From assembly GCA_009767595.1 (NCBI GenBank), contig VSDK01014150.1, positions 3,618-67,617 of the forward strand: a stretch of DNA of 64,000 bases, in the 5' to 3' direction. Every line of letters begins with the position of its first letter. Within the stretch, counting starts at the first letter, position 1. The position numbers were made by a program, and so were the translations under genes. The notes under the pieces were generated by a model. The model had not been told where the DNA came from, did not search any database, and was given only the letters and a program-made list of their open reading frames with translations. Below, piece by piece: positions 39,601 through 48,600 of the stretch. This DNA is from Symbiodinium kawagutii (Eukaryota > Sar > Dinophyceae > Suessiales > Symbiodiniaceae).

Positions 39601-42600
39601 CAAATCAAGTGCCGTGGCGATTCGTAACTTTGGTAGAAGACCAAGCCATGGACAACCCCATCGTGACTTGTCGGTGTTGCAAGTGCTATGCCAGCTGTGT
39701 TCGCTATTGTCATTCCACCTGGGATTGGTGGTTATTACTTCCCCTACAATTCACCATTATGTATATTTAACTGTACTTAGCTCTTGGTCATCACCGACAC
39801 TAGGTAATATAGTTTACCGTGTCCCTATTCATTTGATCAGCATAGTTGACCACCATTCCTTTCAAATAATGATGAACCATCGATGAACCAGCAGATAATG
39901 AACGACCGGAAATTATTGATCATTGATTAACCATAGTTGATGGTCAATCAACTATTGACCATCATTCAACTATGTAGAGAGGATAATCATTCCCTCTGCT
40001 GGTAATCAATCATCATTCCCTCTAGTTGATTAACCATAGTTGACCATCATTCCCTAGAGATCTTGATGAAGCATTCCCTAGTTGATTATAGTAATCACAT
40101 GAACCATTCAATGATGTTTCCCATTGTAATCTTGATCATTAACCACCTAACTCTATAGTTGGATCATTTCTAGTTGAACCATAGTTGACCATCATTCCCT
40201 AGTAATCTTGATCATCATCTAAGCTAATCTTGATCATTAAACTCTATGGCTGTGGGTCAAAACCCCGTACCCCTGGTTCCCCTATCATTAACCATTGTTT
40301 CCCTGATCATTGTTGGTCATTATCCCCCACTATTGGTTGGTGAACTGCTTGACCCATAGCCCTATAAACTCTATAGTTGGCTATCATCATCCCCTAGTAA
40401 TTTCCCCCATGAACCACCCGAGATCACCCCGCGGCATCGCTCATCGGTCCTCCAAGAGCTGCTGCGCCTGCGCCTTGGTCAAGGTCCTCACCGGCGCCAA
40501 GTTTGCTATGTGGCGAGCTGGGTCAAGGCGATATTCACCAACGAATTTCATGGGGAGAAGTTCACCAACAACGGTGAATAAAATAGGGGATAATATAGGG
40601 AAACTAATGGTAAATAATGGGGATTATAAATTATATAGGGAATTGTAAATTTCCCTAATCATTTTATAGGGAAACTAATGGCTAATGAGAGGGGAACCAG
40701 GAGTACAGGGTTCACCAAACGAGGAAATTTCACATTTCTTGCGCTAAGGTTTGCTATTTCATGGTAAAACAAGGATAAAACTATGAAAGACCAATTGGCG
40801 AATGGTAGAAGAAGTTAATAACCGTTGGATTTTTTTGGAACTTATAAATGGTGGATATTCCACTTCCAAGTTAGTTGCCAGAATGTAATGCTGGCTTCAA
40901 TTCTTGTACTGCTGTTCATCGTGAATAAATGATAATCTCAATGATGTGACAAATACCTGATCCGACCAATACAGTAACATTTGTATCAACGGTGGATCAT
41001 TGATTGTTAGTATGATCCACCACGTAGTGATGGTAATCTCAAATATGATCAATACTTGACCCAACTCTACCATGAAGCGGATTTTCATCACAATGAATGA
41101 TCGTTGATGAATGGCAGATCATTGATTGGGAAAAAACATGATGATTGATCATTGATCACTGGTATTGATTAAGCATTTTTGTTTGATGTCATTATCAACC
41201 GCCAATTCTTGCTGCTGGCTGAGCTTGTACAGGAGCCCAATTGCCAAACGAAAGATCATCGCTGCAAAGGAGGGGTGTGGCTCAACATACGATACAAATA
41301 TATGCATGTATACTTACGTATATATATATATATATATATGTGTATACGGCCAAATGCATATATATATATATATACAAAAATATATACAGATAAAAATATA
41401 TATATATTTATTTACACATACATAAATATATATATATATAGCAAATAAATACAAATAGTGAAAATAAAAACACGTCATATATATATATATATATATGCAT
41501 TTATGTATATGTACATGCAAACAATTGTAAACATATTTCTTCGAAATTATATCTTCTGCCTGAGATCTTCCCCCAGATCAGCTTCGCCCAGCTCTGCTCC
41601 TGGTCCTTTCCATGTTGCGGAAGCCCAATGGCGGCCTGGGAGCTGTGACGGCCGAGCTGAAAGGTGAATCAAGGGCCCATGGGTCCAGGAGATATCCCAT
41701 GGGAATATATCTGGTTGGTGGTTTCACCCCCTACAACTAGTGGTTAATAGTGATTAGTAGTGGTTATAATGGTTAATAGCATGGCTATAATGGTTGAAAA
41801 TGATCATAAAGACTGGTTGGTGCTTTCAACCTCTGTGACAAATATTAGTCAACCAACCAGTTGTTAACAAATAATAGGGAAAACAAAAAATGTTTGAAAC
41901 CACCAAGCAGAATTTGCAAGTGGAAAATCATGATGATTTAAGTCGAAAGCTCGGGAAACCATCTGTAAACAGCAGATTTTCCACTTCGAGGTTAGTTTAC
42001 CAGAGTGCAACTACACTGCTTGTTGATAATCGACAGTCTTGACGAAAATCAAACATTTGTAATACAATATTTCTATCTTACCACTGCTAATAACAATTGT
42101 GCCCAGGCCTACGATGATACCATGATAGACGATGACATCTTTGTTCGACAAGATGCGAGATCATTGACTGTACCTAGTTTTCTTGGATGCAGAGTTTAGC
42201 ATGTAGGTTTCGGGTTGAGTTGGTGGGAGGCTGCTAAGTTTTGGGCGGAAGCAGCGATATCCATCTGTGCCCCACTGGTTCCAGTCCCATGAAATAGGTT
42301 CCGAGCCTGAATGCTTTCCCAAGACGATTGCGTTCAAATGGTTGGTGGCAACCACTACCTTCGCATTACCCCAATATTTTTCCGGTATCCCACGGTTGCG
42401 ATTTTGATCCCGTGGAGTGGGGTTCCCCACTTGTTGGGCGTCGGCATCTCAGGCTCCTGTGGTGCGTCGATCAGCGGTTTGCCTTCCTGGCGGCGCCAAA
42501 AGCTGGTGCAGGTCCAAGTATGTGCCATGATTTTAGCCATTGATAGGCAATAATGAACTAATAATTATCCTCAATCTACCATTATTAGCCAATGATTATC

Positions 42601-43669
42601 AATCTACTTTGCAAATCATTATTTTTGCCAATTTAGCCATTGATGGGAATCTCAATCTACTTTTGAAAATAATGATCCGTGACAATAGTCGATACTAGCA
42701 ATTGAAAAGGAGGAATGTATACTTCTGGGACACAAACAACAAAAAACTTTGGCATCCATCTTGTTGCAAGATGTAGTCAACGAAGGAATGGAAGTGCCAA
42801 CCTCCCTGTGGAATGAAGCGAATGAAGGGCTATCAAAAACACCAGGCATGTGTATGTGTGTGTGTGAACAGTGTGTGTAGCGCTTACGTACATCCATATA
42901 CTGTAGTACACTCATATGTATTTATGTACCAAGAAACTTTTTCATATATCTATACACCATTCATGTTTTTTAATTACGCATATGCCACATACACATGCAT
43001 GGTCTGCAACCAGACCAAGCGTTGCTCAAACATGATGTTGGGAGAGAAAGCGTAGAGATCTACCTGGTGTAACTTGGTGATTGCTCGTACCTGTGCAAAC
43101 TTACATAATCTGATCGCTCGTGAGGCTGCAGCAACAGGCACTGACTTGACCAGAATCAGTCTTCATCACCTTAACACCCAATGCTGGCCAGTGACAAACA
43201 ACCAAAAGATCTATCTCCTCAAAATGAGTTGGTAAAATGATTTCCTATATAACCACCACCCTGGCTCCCTTCAACAAGAGCCAAGGTTTCACGGCTATTT
43301 CGGAAATGCGAGCCCTCCCCCCACTTCAGGTAGGAGCGCGTAGTGCGTCGGCAAGATATCAGCAACAAATTGCGATCAAAATATCAGTGGCAAACGTCAA
43401 GCTCGCCAACGCAAAGTGTTTGTAGATTGCAAAATTCTGAATCGATCAGTTGGTTTATGGCCTAGTTAACGAGCTAGTCACCTCCAGTGCCACCAAATGA
43501 GATTAGCGCAGGGTATCACTTTGTAGCTGTCCTACTACCAACCAGTGATACTGGCAACCACCACCAGCCGGACTCCCCGCCGCTTCTTTTCGCCGGAGAC
43601 GGCACTAGCGACGCACCTGGGGAAGTGCCACCACACATGACGCATCTGGTGCTTGTGCCGAGGCGCCAT
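24584..43669 (-). CDS. NHL-repeat (beta-propeller) protein with Pro/Ala-rich C-terminus
   Basis: About 20 minus-strand exons from ATG at 43669 to TGA at 24584, giving about 630 aa. The N-terminal about 130 residues are Trp/Gln-rich (HQMRHVWWHFP; DQEQSWAKLIWGKI). NHL blades follow: CLSQPRGLHLDE|DGNLYVADFGNF, CRDGAVLVLDCPMGRVQCF, HRVLKYGKDALTPELLAG, FPSCIAFDADGCLL|VADTNNHRIQRF, LRGLAVEADGALLVADRG and LRWGLAVDKDGSIFVADE. These carry the family pattern of Pro-Ser/Gly-hydrophobic, Asp-x-x-Gly, a hydrophobic strand and Val-Ala-Asp-x-x-Asn-x-Arg. A Pro/Ala-rich tail with two FQPPER blocks and an acidic end (AQDPLGLDDLD) follow. NHL propellers are known protein- or RNA-binding platforms, so a scaffold role is inferred. 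Reading phase closes at every junction, but the Pro/Ala exon needs a one-base correction. Three junctions use GA or GC donors. An AG 4 nt before the ATG could accept the spliced leader. Confidence 0.8.
24785..25230 (-). CDS. NHL gene, Pro/Ala-rich exon with frame break
   Basis: TTTCTCAG|GTC acceptor. The first half reads VLRLLPSGTTPPANAKPAAA and FQPPERSKATAPAATPAPTA. At about 24965-25000, inside an Ala/Pro repeat, the sensible frame shifts to APAAAPAPAAAPAPA, FQPPERTRNAASPAG and PPAGRISK. No splice pair explains the shift. The left end is tentative (GC donor AAG|GCCCGG in phase 0, or GT at 24773-24774). Confidence 0.65.
25746..25820 (-). CDS. NHL gene exon, last propeller strand set
   Basis: CACCTCAG|GGC acceptor. 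It reads GFTPLRWGLAVDKDGSIFVA, DERRG. It continues into VLRLLPSG of the next exon in phase 0. The GT donor at 25744-25745 or 25741-25742 is equally possible. Confidence 0.75.
25885..25990. repeat. (TA)n and TTTTGTTTTTTAT low-complexity tract
   Basis: Two TA runs, each followed by T-rich TTTTGTTTT(A)TTTTTTAT, i.e. a duplicated block. Confidence 0.8.
26000..27150. repeat. AT-rich degenerate GCCTATTTAATTATG repeat field, partly inverted
   Basis: About 1.1 kb of loosely repeated GGCCTATTTAATTATG-like units on the plus strand to about 26860. Reverse-complement-like units (TTGAATAGAGCATGACTAAA) follow to about 27120. GGTGCCATACTGGAAG-type sequence occurs at 26407 and 26843. No coding signal. Confidence 0.7.
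27348..27540. other. Assembly gap of 193 N inside a TA repeat
   Basis: N run flanked by (TA)n on both sides, followed by TTTATCTATC repeats. Any open frame crossing it (27243-27605) is an artefact. Confidence 0.98.
27667..27725 (-). CDS. NHL gene exon
   Basis: CAGCGAG|GT acceptor and GGCGAA|GTCTGA donor. In the phase fixed by both neighbours it reads LQPELLLGPDLMERPWLGE. Another frame (CSPSCFWARTSW) has similar base bias, but its phase does not fit. Confidence 0.55.
27786..27906. mobile_element. Dispersed repeat, family 2
   Basis: Contains ATGGCGAGCTGGGTC, AATGGGGAAAAT, GGGGAAACCAAGGGTACAGG and GTTTTGACCCACAGCCA. Confidence 0.55.
27935..28065. repeat. GGTTAATAATGG tandem repeat
   Basis: Ten-bp GGTTAATAAT units with variants in an intron of the NHL gene. 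Confidence 0.85.
28182..28294. mobile_element. MITE-like element, family 1
   Basis: Ends GGGTTTTTTCTCAAGCCAG and CCTATGACTCGAGAAACACC. The core has GTTGGTTTATTGCTA. Confidence 0.7.
28578..28676 (-). CDS. NHL gene exon (complete blade core)
   Basis: TTCCCAG|GA acceptor and GCGCGG|GTCAGC donor. It reads LRGLAVEADGALLVADRG, NARVLRIREGA. The blade motif and GC bias are very clear. Confidence 0.85.
28828..28926 (-). CDS. NHL gene exon
   Basis: GCTCGAG|GT acceptor and CCCACAG|GTCATG donor. It reads STVAGSAAGKCGDSLWE, LSMPTGAAWLVGMPT. STVAG is the usual inter-blade link. Confidence 0.8.
29560..29614 (-). CDS. NHL gene exon
   Basis: GCCGAG|GTG acceptor. It reads VADTNNHRIQRFKPGDRT, a near-consensus NHL strand. 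A GA donor (ACAG|GAGCGC) gives the phase 1 needed by the next exon. A GT donor at 29547-29548 would be out of phase. Confidence 0.8.
30590..30658. repeat. 14-bp CCTTCACCCACCAT tandem repeat
   Basis: About four to five copies of CCTTCACCCACCAT, immediately downstream of the NHL exon at 30680-30747 on the coding strand. Confidence 0.85.
30680..30747 (-). CDS. NHL gene exon
   Basis: CATCGAG|GC acceptor and CTGCTG|GTGCCT donor. It reads GSTEQQLNFPSCIAFDADGC, LL and joins VADTNNHRI in the next exon in phase 0. Confidence 0.8.
31744..31812 (-). CDS. NHL gene exon
   Basis: GTATGAG|GC acceptor and CTCCT|GTCGCT donor. It reads HRVLKYGKDALTPELLAG, TPNS. It joins 30680-30747 as T|GC. Confidence 0.75.
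32000..32240. repeat. CCACCACCATGCTAACGTT degenerate tandem repeat
   Basis: Units of about 18-20 bp (GTTCCACCACCATGTTAAC, CACCAAGATGCTGAC) repeated with drift. It lies in an intron of the NHL gene. Confidence 0.8.
33060..33118 (-). CDS. NHL gene exon (frame by phase)
   Basis: GTCCCAG|G acceptor and CTCAGGG|GTGAGT donor. In the phase of its neighbours it reads GSLDPKPWPPNAGAFVGLR. Two other frames are also open. Confidence 0.5.
33701..33800. mobile_element. MITE-like element, family 3
   Basis: Ends CTGGTTGGTGGTTGAACCAC and TGTTTGAAACCACCAACCAG. Confidence 0.75.
34323..34346 (-). CDS. NHL gene micro-exon (tentative)
   Basis: CTGGCAG|T acceptor and TCTTG|GTCTGC donor. It reads AGGHQAS in phase, giving RVL-AGGHQAS-W across junctions, like an inter-blade AGG motif. 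A longer open alternative frame (LAVPEAIKHLGLRAGRFLLV) exists here. Confidence 0.4.
34850..34955. repeat. 20-bp GAAGTTGTCATCGTATCATA tandem repeat
   Basis: About five copies of the 20-bp unit, one shortened by two bases. Intronic. Confidence 0.9.
35099..35174 (-). CDS. NHL gene exon (frame by phase)
   Basis: CTGGCAG|GT acceptor and GTTCT|GTGATC donor. In phase it reads PKTSLATVVVPPPKSMPVPL. Other frames are open in this island. Confidence 0.5.
35478..35609 (-). CDS. NHL gene exon
   Basis: AAATCCAG|AT acceptor and GCAGCTG|GTGAGG donor. It reads LLPGPCRDGAVLVLDCPMG, RVQCFEQGARDW. The DGAVLVLDxxMGRVQCF strand pair fits an NHL blade. An upstream acceptor at 35617 would be out of phase. Confidence 0.75.
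36038..36110. repeat. (ATC)n/(GTC)n trinucleotide repeat
   Basis: CATCATC and CGTCGTC runs in an NHL-gene intron. Confidence 0.9.
36376..36523 (-). CDS. NHL gene exon
   Basis: ATTTTCAG|GAT acceptor and GGGACAG|GTTGAT donor. It reads DGNLYVADFGNFCVVRFAAD, GGNSRVVVGQRGKQLLD. Confidence 0.85.
36939..36985 (-). CDS. NHL gene exon with GC donor
   Basis: GTTTTTCAG|GC acceptor and GATGAG|GCGATG donor. It reads EKSCLSQPRGLHLDE, joined in phase 0 to DGNLYVAD and so completing one blade. Confidence 0.8.
38985..39050 (-). CDS. NHL gene exon
   Basis: CCTACAG|GT acceptor and CTTCTG|GTGAGC donor, both good consensus. In phase it reads RLAFAMVGGFARPRKIVHPA. Confidence 0.6.
40244..40372. mobile_element. 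Dispersed repeat, family 2 (well preserved copy)
   Basis: Starts CTATGGCTGTGGGTCAAAAC and ends GCTTGACCCATAGCCCTATA, imperfect inverted ends. The interior has CCCTGGTTCCCCTATCATTA. Confidence 0.7.
40443..40505 (-). CDS. NHL gene exon with GA donor
   Basis: CACATAG|CA acceptor. It reads NLAPVRTLTKAQAQQLLEDR, with nearly every third position G or C. TGA follows directly. A GA donor (CCGAT|GAGCGA) keeps phase to 38985-39050. If the TGA is a stop, a 107-aa protein would end here. Confidence 0.7.
41295..41500. repeat. (TA)n microsatellite cluster
   Basis: Several TA runs and TATAAA-type tracts. The open frames here are Tyr/Ile artefacts. Confidence 0.85.
41560..41656 (-). CDS. NHL gene exon
   Basis: TTCACCTTTCAG|CTC acceptor, one of the best in the window, and a GC donor (TCTCAG|GCAGAA). 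It reads LGRHSSQAAIGLPQHGKDQE, QSWAKLIWGKIS. The other two frames contain stops. Confidence 0.75.
41711..41910. mobile_element. MITE-like element, family 3 (composite)
   Basis: CTGGTTGGTGGTTTCACC start, an internal second ACTGGTTGGTGCTTTCAACC and a TTTGAAACCACCAAGCAG end. Confidence 0.6.
42394..42502 (-). CDS. NHL gene exon 2
   Basis: GCACCAG|C acceptor and GCAACC|GTGGGA donor. It reads FWRRQEGKPLIDAPQEPEMP, TPNKWGTPLHGIKIAT. Confidence 0.75.
43617..43669 (-). CDS. NHL gene exon 1 with start codon
   Basis: The ATG lies 4 nt after a CGGCCAG acceptor-like site, suitable for spliced-leader trans-splicing. It reads MAPRHKHQMRHVWWHFP and ends at a GTGCGT donor. Phase closes with exon 2 (AG|C). 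Confidence 0.65.
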
Positions 43670-43736
43670 TTTGGCTGGCCGATCAGTCGAAGCTCAAGGA
43701 CTGATACCAACTTTCACTGGGTTTCTTAATCATCTT

Positions 43737-45361
43737 TCAGCAACCCCGTCGCACGAAAGGCCTCATCTCAGTGCCAATTCCGGCACCCAGTTTCCTCACC
43801 CGGCACTGGCGTACCAGCCTCGCTATTGCGTGGAGATGACGCCCTGATTTCCAATCTGCTGCAGCATTGCTCAGTCGACGGCCCGGCGAAAAGCCTTGGT
43901 AGTTGGGGAGTACGACCATCCGCGACTTGCGCATCGCATGGTGGATGGCGCCCGTCCATTTTCTCAGTCCGTTGCTAGCTCCACAGTCTCTGTTTGTCTT
44001 ATGGTTGGTGGTTCTCTCCAGTTTCTCAGTTGGTCAAGTTCTCCAAAGTCTGTTCCTTTGACCAACTTTGAGGTGAAGAACTCTTCCGAGTCCTCAACAC
44101 GACGATTCGCATGCACTGTGCAGCTTCCCTATTGCCGTATGCTGGTGCCCCGCAACGAGCTGTGCTGGGTCCTTGATTTGGGCCACACCACTGACGCAAG
44201 AGATCTGCACGCCAGGGAGCTGAATCCTCTCACGGCAGGCGTTCATTTGCCACCGCAATCCACTGGAAAGTGCCAAAAGCTGCTCCTTGGGACTGCTGGA
44301 TCTACCAAGCCAGGTAGCTGTGGGTCAAGTCTGCATCCACAACGAAACAGGTACCTAGAAATTTGGGTAGATTTCGTACTGACAGCCCAGGTGAGTCCCT
44401 TGACTCTCTCTCCTTCACCGCTGCAACAGTCGGCAGCGGTACACGGCTCAGCGGTTGGGAGCACAGGCGTCATCCACGGCGATAGGAAAACCCATCTCGC
44501 ACCCCATAGTCAAGGTCCTTGTCGGTCACCACCATCCTGGCAAACACAGCGCGAGAGGGTCATGCGAAGAAATGCCCTGGGTACCAGGCGTCAGAAAACA
44601 TGAACCTTTTCATGAGGCGAACAACTAGGTGAACCTGGGGCGTATCAGAAACTAGAACAGTGAGGGCAGCTTCACTCTGGTATTTGTGTTTTCTCATAAG
44701 CTCAAGATTTACAGAGCTTGATCTTCAACTGCATACAAACATGTACTACAACGTAAGTGTATGACATGTAAGTATGTGCATATAAAGAGAGATATAGATA
44801 TAGATAGATAGGTGTGTACGTCTGCGGAAATTCTGGAAGACCGTATAGGCACCAAACCCCATCTCCAAATCCATTTCATGATTGATTCTACCACGTTCTA
44901 CCTGAATGATGTGCTTCTTAGAACCTAAAAGTGTCCGGAGCTCCATGGGTTTCGGACAAAGCTCGGCCGCCGCTCCATGCCATGCGGTCCTGCAGATGTG
45001 CTGCGCATAGGGTGAAAGCCTGGCGATGCAAGTGGAACTTAGCGAAAGAGATGAGGTAAGCGGTTGATAGTGTCAACAATGCCTTTTATCAGTGGTAATG
45101 GATATCATGACATGGTTAGATGAACTTAGTTCGTAGTGGCTTTCCTGGTTCTTGGTGATCAATGATGGTGATCACGATAATTAATGATGTCTACGATGAT
45201 GGCAAGCAAAAGTTCTTACTTTCTCGACACATAGCATCTGAAGAGTCGCAATCGACTGATCGGCATCTGATCACTGCATGTTTGCTTGGTTGTCACAAGT
45301 CACACCCAGAGACCCACAAAACAAAAAAACTTGGAGTAATAACAAATTGACACCCCAAACC

Positions 45362-45400
<39 letters not shown>
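43737..45400. other. Intergenic region between PhyH and NHL genes
   Basis: Moderate-GC sequence with a 235-codon plus-strand open frame (43896-44603). That frame lacks domain signal and strong third-position bias, so I do not call it a gene. A (CAA)n array lies at 45360-45403. Confidence 0.5.
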
Positions 45401-45402
<2 letters not shown>

Positions 45403-45440
45403 CGACATCGACATCGACATCAACATCAACATCAACATCA
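45360..45440. repeat. (CAA)n then (GACATC/AACATC)n microsatellite
   Basis: About 14 CAA units followed by ACATCG/ACATCA hexamers. It lies just 3' of the PhyH stop codon, possibly in its 3' UTR. Confidence 0.95.
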
Positions 45441-45473
45441 ACAACAGCAGGCTGGTCAAGTTACCTTGCCAAG

Positions 45474-45663
45474 TCACCTCAACCCATCATGCTTGCAGGT
45501 GCAGGTCAGCCCAACCGGTGCCCCCGGTGGCCTCCTCCAGGTGTTCCGTGGCATGCAGCGCGGCGCCAACTTCCAGGGGTTCCGCCACAAACTTTCCGTG
45601 GAGCCCTGGCACCACCAAGCAGCGGCGAATTCCACGTTGGGCAGGAAACGCGTCTGCTGGGAC
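45474..45663 (-). CDS. PhyH exon 8 (terminal)
   Basis: GCTGCCAG|G acceptor. It reads [18 protein letters not shown] and runs to TGA at 45474-45476. It holds the 2-oxoglutarate Arg. The last about 45 residues are Trp/Arg/Cys-rich and not family-like. Confidence 0.75.
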
Positions 45664-48600
45664 CTGGCAGCGGCTCAGCTGCTTGGACGCTGGTTGGGTA
45701 CAGCTGGCGCTGCCCATGTCGCGGCCGAGGCGCAAATTCGGAGTCCCTCCGTGCCATGCGCGGTTGTCCCTCAGGATGGCTGTGCCTGGCGCGTCCCAGC
45801 ACCCAAGTGGTTTGACCTGCTAAGTTTTGAACGTGCTTGGAGGAAGATTTGCCATGACAAGCTATGAACTGGAGAAGTCATACACAAAAATGAGTCAAAG
45901 AACTCAATGACACCATTGTTGGCAATCATGGTTTGTAAGTACCCGAAGTGGGTGATATAGCATTAGTGGTTAGTAAAATAGGCTATCACCATGGTTACTA
46001 GCCATTTGCTAAGTGGGATGATCATCCAAGTGTGTCAGCCATTACACTGTATGGCTAGAGTGGGGTTCTCAGTTCATGGGTGATGATGCACCATATGACC
46101 ATATGCCATCCACATGCAGCAGATCATCATCTCCCATACTTAGCAGCTGCCTTTCCAGTGGAAAATCCCGACCCTTGGAGTTTTCGATTTGATAGTACCG
46201 GATGTTCAGTATGTTGCCTGGGTTCTAGTTTGACATTGCATATTGTTGACTAATGCTGATGGTCTGCTTGATGTCTGAAGCACCAAACCCCCGGGTTAAC
46301 CCAGCGACTGGTTGACACTCGGGGTACGGTAGTTGCATCCCGTGATGTGTGGACCCAATGTGTGCCCCCCTGTCTAGGGCGATGCGGGGGTGATTCGTAG
46401 ACAACCAATTACTTGCCCGTTCTCAATTTCTTCACCACTAAGCACCATTTCTAACCATCACCAACATTGCCAGCCATTATTGGTATACCACATGTATACC
46501 CCTTAACCATTAACTATTGCTAGCCGTTGCCACCATCACTCACCATCTGCCAACCTTGGTGGTTCCAGAATATCTGCGGCCAAGCCCAGCCTGCGGGCAA
46601 TGGGCAAAAGGTGAAGTAGCGCCAATCCTTGGGTCAGCTGTGGGACTCTTCAAGATGACAGTGGTTGACTGGAAACGGTCCCAGGAGACCAACCGTTGAC
46701 CTAGCTTAACCTAAGGATCTAGTGGTCGACTAGAAATGGCTGATGAGTCATGGCTAGCCAATCAGTTGAATGGCATTTGATTTATCATTACTGATAGTAA
46801 CGTTTACCGATGCTTATGGTTCAATGGTAAAACCCTGAGAGGGAAACGACTGACATGAACCAATGGTTAGGAAGCTGCTCCTTCTTCGGGTGCGGCAAAT
46901 GACCACCAAGAAACTTCAAGAAACAATTGATTAACAGATACCAAGAAGCCATAAGAAGCAAGAAGAACCAGCACGAACCAACAAGAACCAATGATTCATC
47001 GGCTGATGACCTTTACGGTTCGCAACAGACATCTACCTTCGCCCACGACTGCAACGGATGCCCCCGAAATCTTGCTGCTGCCTTGCGAGCTCGGCTACTA
47101 AGCACTGAAGGGTCGATGATTTCAGGTACCAGGTGAGACAAGTGTTCCCCTGTCCTCTGGAAACATCTTCCCAATAGTTTAGTGCCATCTTTAAGTGACA
47201 AAAATGGCACGAAACATCGTCGACAAGTTGGCCAACCCTCTTGGACTTGTTGCCAAGACTTTGCATAGACCCAAGCCATTTAGGGATCCATATCGGTGGC
47301 TATCATTCCAGACCGTTTATGATGAATCATTTGTGACTATCCCATACGGGTGTGTCTCAAAATATGGATCCCCCCCTTATCATCCAGTTTATCGACCATT
47401 TGCAGTAAGAAACCAACCCCTGTAGCTGGTCTATCCCCTTTGATTGCTGATTTTTCCCCTTGTCAATAAGCATGGTTAATAAAATGATTGCTGATTTTTC
47501 CCTTGTGAATGCTTAGCATTGTTAACCACTATAAACCAACCGTAACAGCTTGGGGGTCCCCCATAGCCCCATAGCTTCAAAAACCACCGATCTCAGCGAG
47601 CTCCCCATCCGCCACCGCCGTGTCTCCAAGCCACCTGCGGCTCCTCCAGTTCGCCCGGGGGCTCCCACCGTTCAGGGCTCCAGCCCTCCTTCAGCCGGTG
47701 GGTGCCCGGGATGATGCGCCTCGGTGAGAGCATGGCCATCTTGGATGGTTGGTTGATGACTGATGAATGGTTCACCTTTGGAAGTTCAACAGCTGATTTT
47801 GATGCATAGGGTCATGTGATGTTATGTCTTAAGTGTTTCTCAAGCCATAGGGGACTCCCAAAGTTGTGGTATGTTTAGTACTATAGATGATTAGCGTAAA
47901 GGATGAGAAGTAGGGGTACCCCTATGGCTTGAGAAAAGCGCCAAATGTTTGGAAGTTGAACAACCATCAAAGTCATGTTAACCGCCAAAGTCATGCTGGT
48001 TAATGATTGACCAGCTGGTTCATATGTTTGGTCGTTAGCTTGATAGTTGATCTGGTTTGACCGTTGGCTGCTAACCAGCTGTTTGGAAGCTTTGATGGTT
48101 GATATCTTCTGTGCTGCTGGTCCTATTTCGGTAACCCATTTTTGCTACATGGTTTATAGAAATATATGCAGGAACGCAAGCGGAACGAATGCCTTCACCA
48201 CAAGAATCAAATGGAAGAGCTGTTCTCTGGTTGTTTTGGCAGTCCACTTGGCGCAAGAATCTCATCATGACCCCAGACTATTTGGCAACGATCTTGCAGT
48301 TTGAAAACCAGGTTGGTTCAATCATTGTGGGCGCTGAAATTCAAAAATATCTTATTTCTCTTGTGAGCTCAGAAATTGTTGCTTCTGGTGAAAAATGAAA
48401 ATGATCAAGATTTCCCTGGTCTTGCGGCAATACGGACATGGGTTCCTTGCCACATGTCACTGCAGTTGGATAGACAAACATGAAAAACACGAACTATATA
48501 ATCTGCTCCTTTCGGGGATGTTCACTACAGGGACTGTTGTAGTCAACGATGAAAAAACATAAATAGTTCACTATAATATAATACAATGTACAAAAATAAC

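Noticed and set aside
43896-44603. 235-codon plus-strand open frame
   Set aside because: The longest gap-free plus-strand frame, but it is Ser/Pro/Leu-rich, has only modest third-position bias and no domain, and lies between two minus-strand genes. Left as intergenic.
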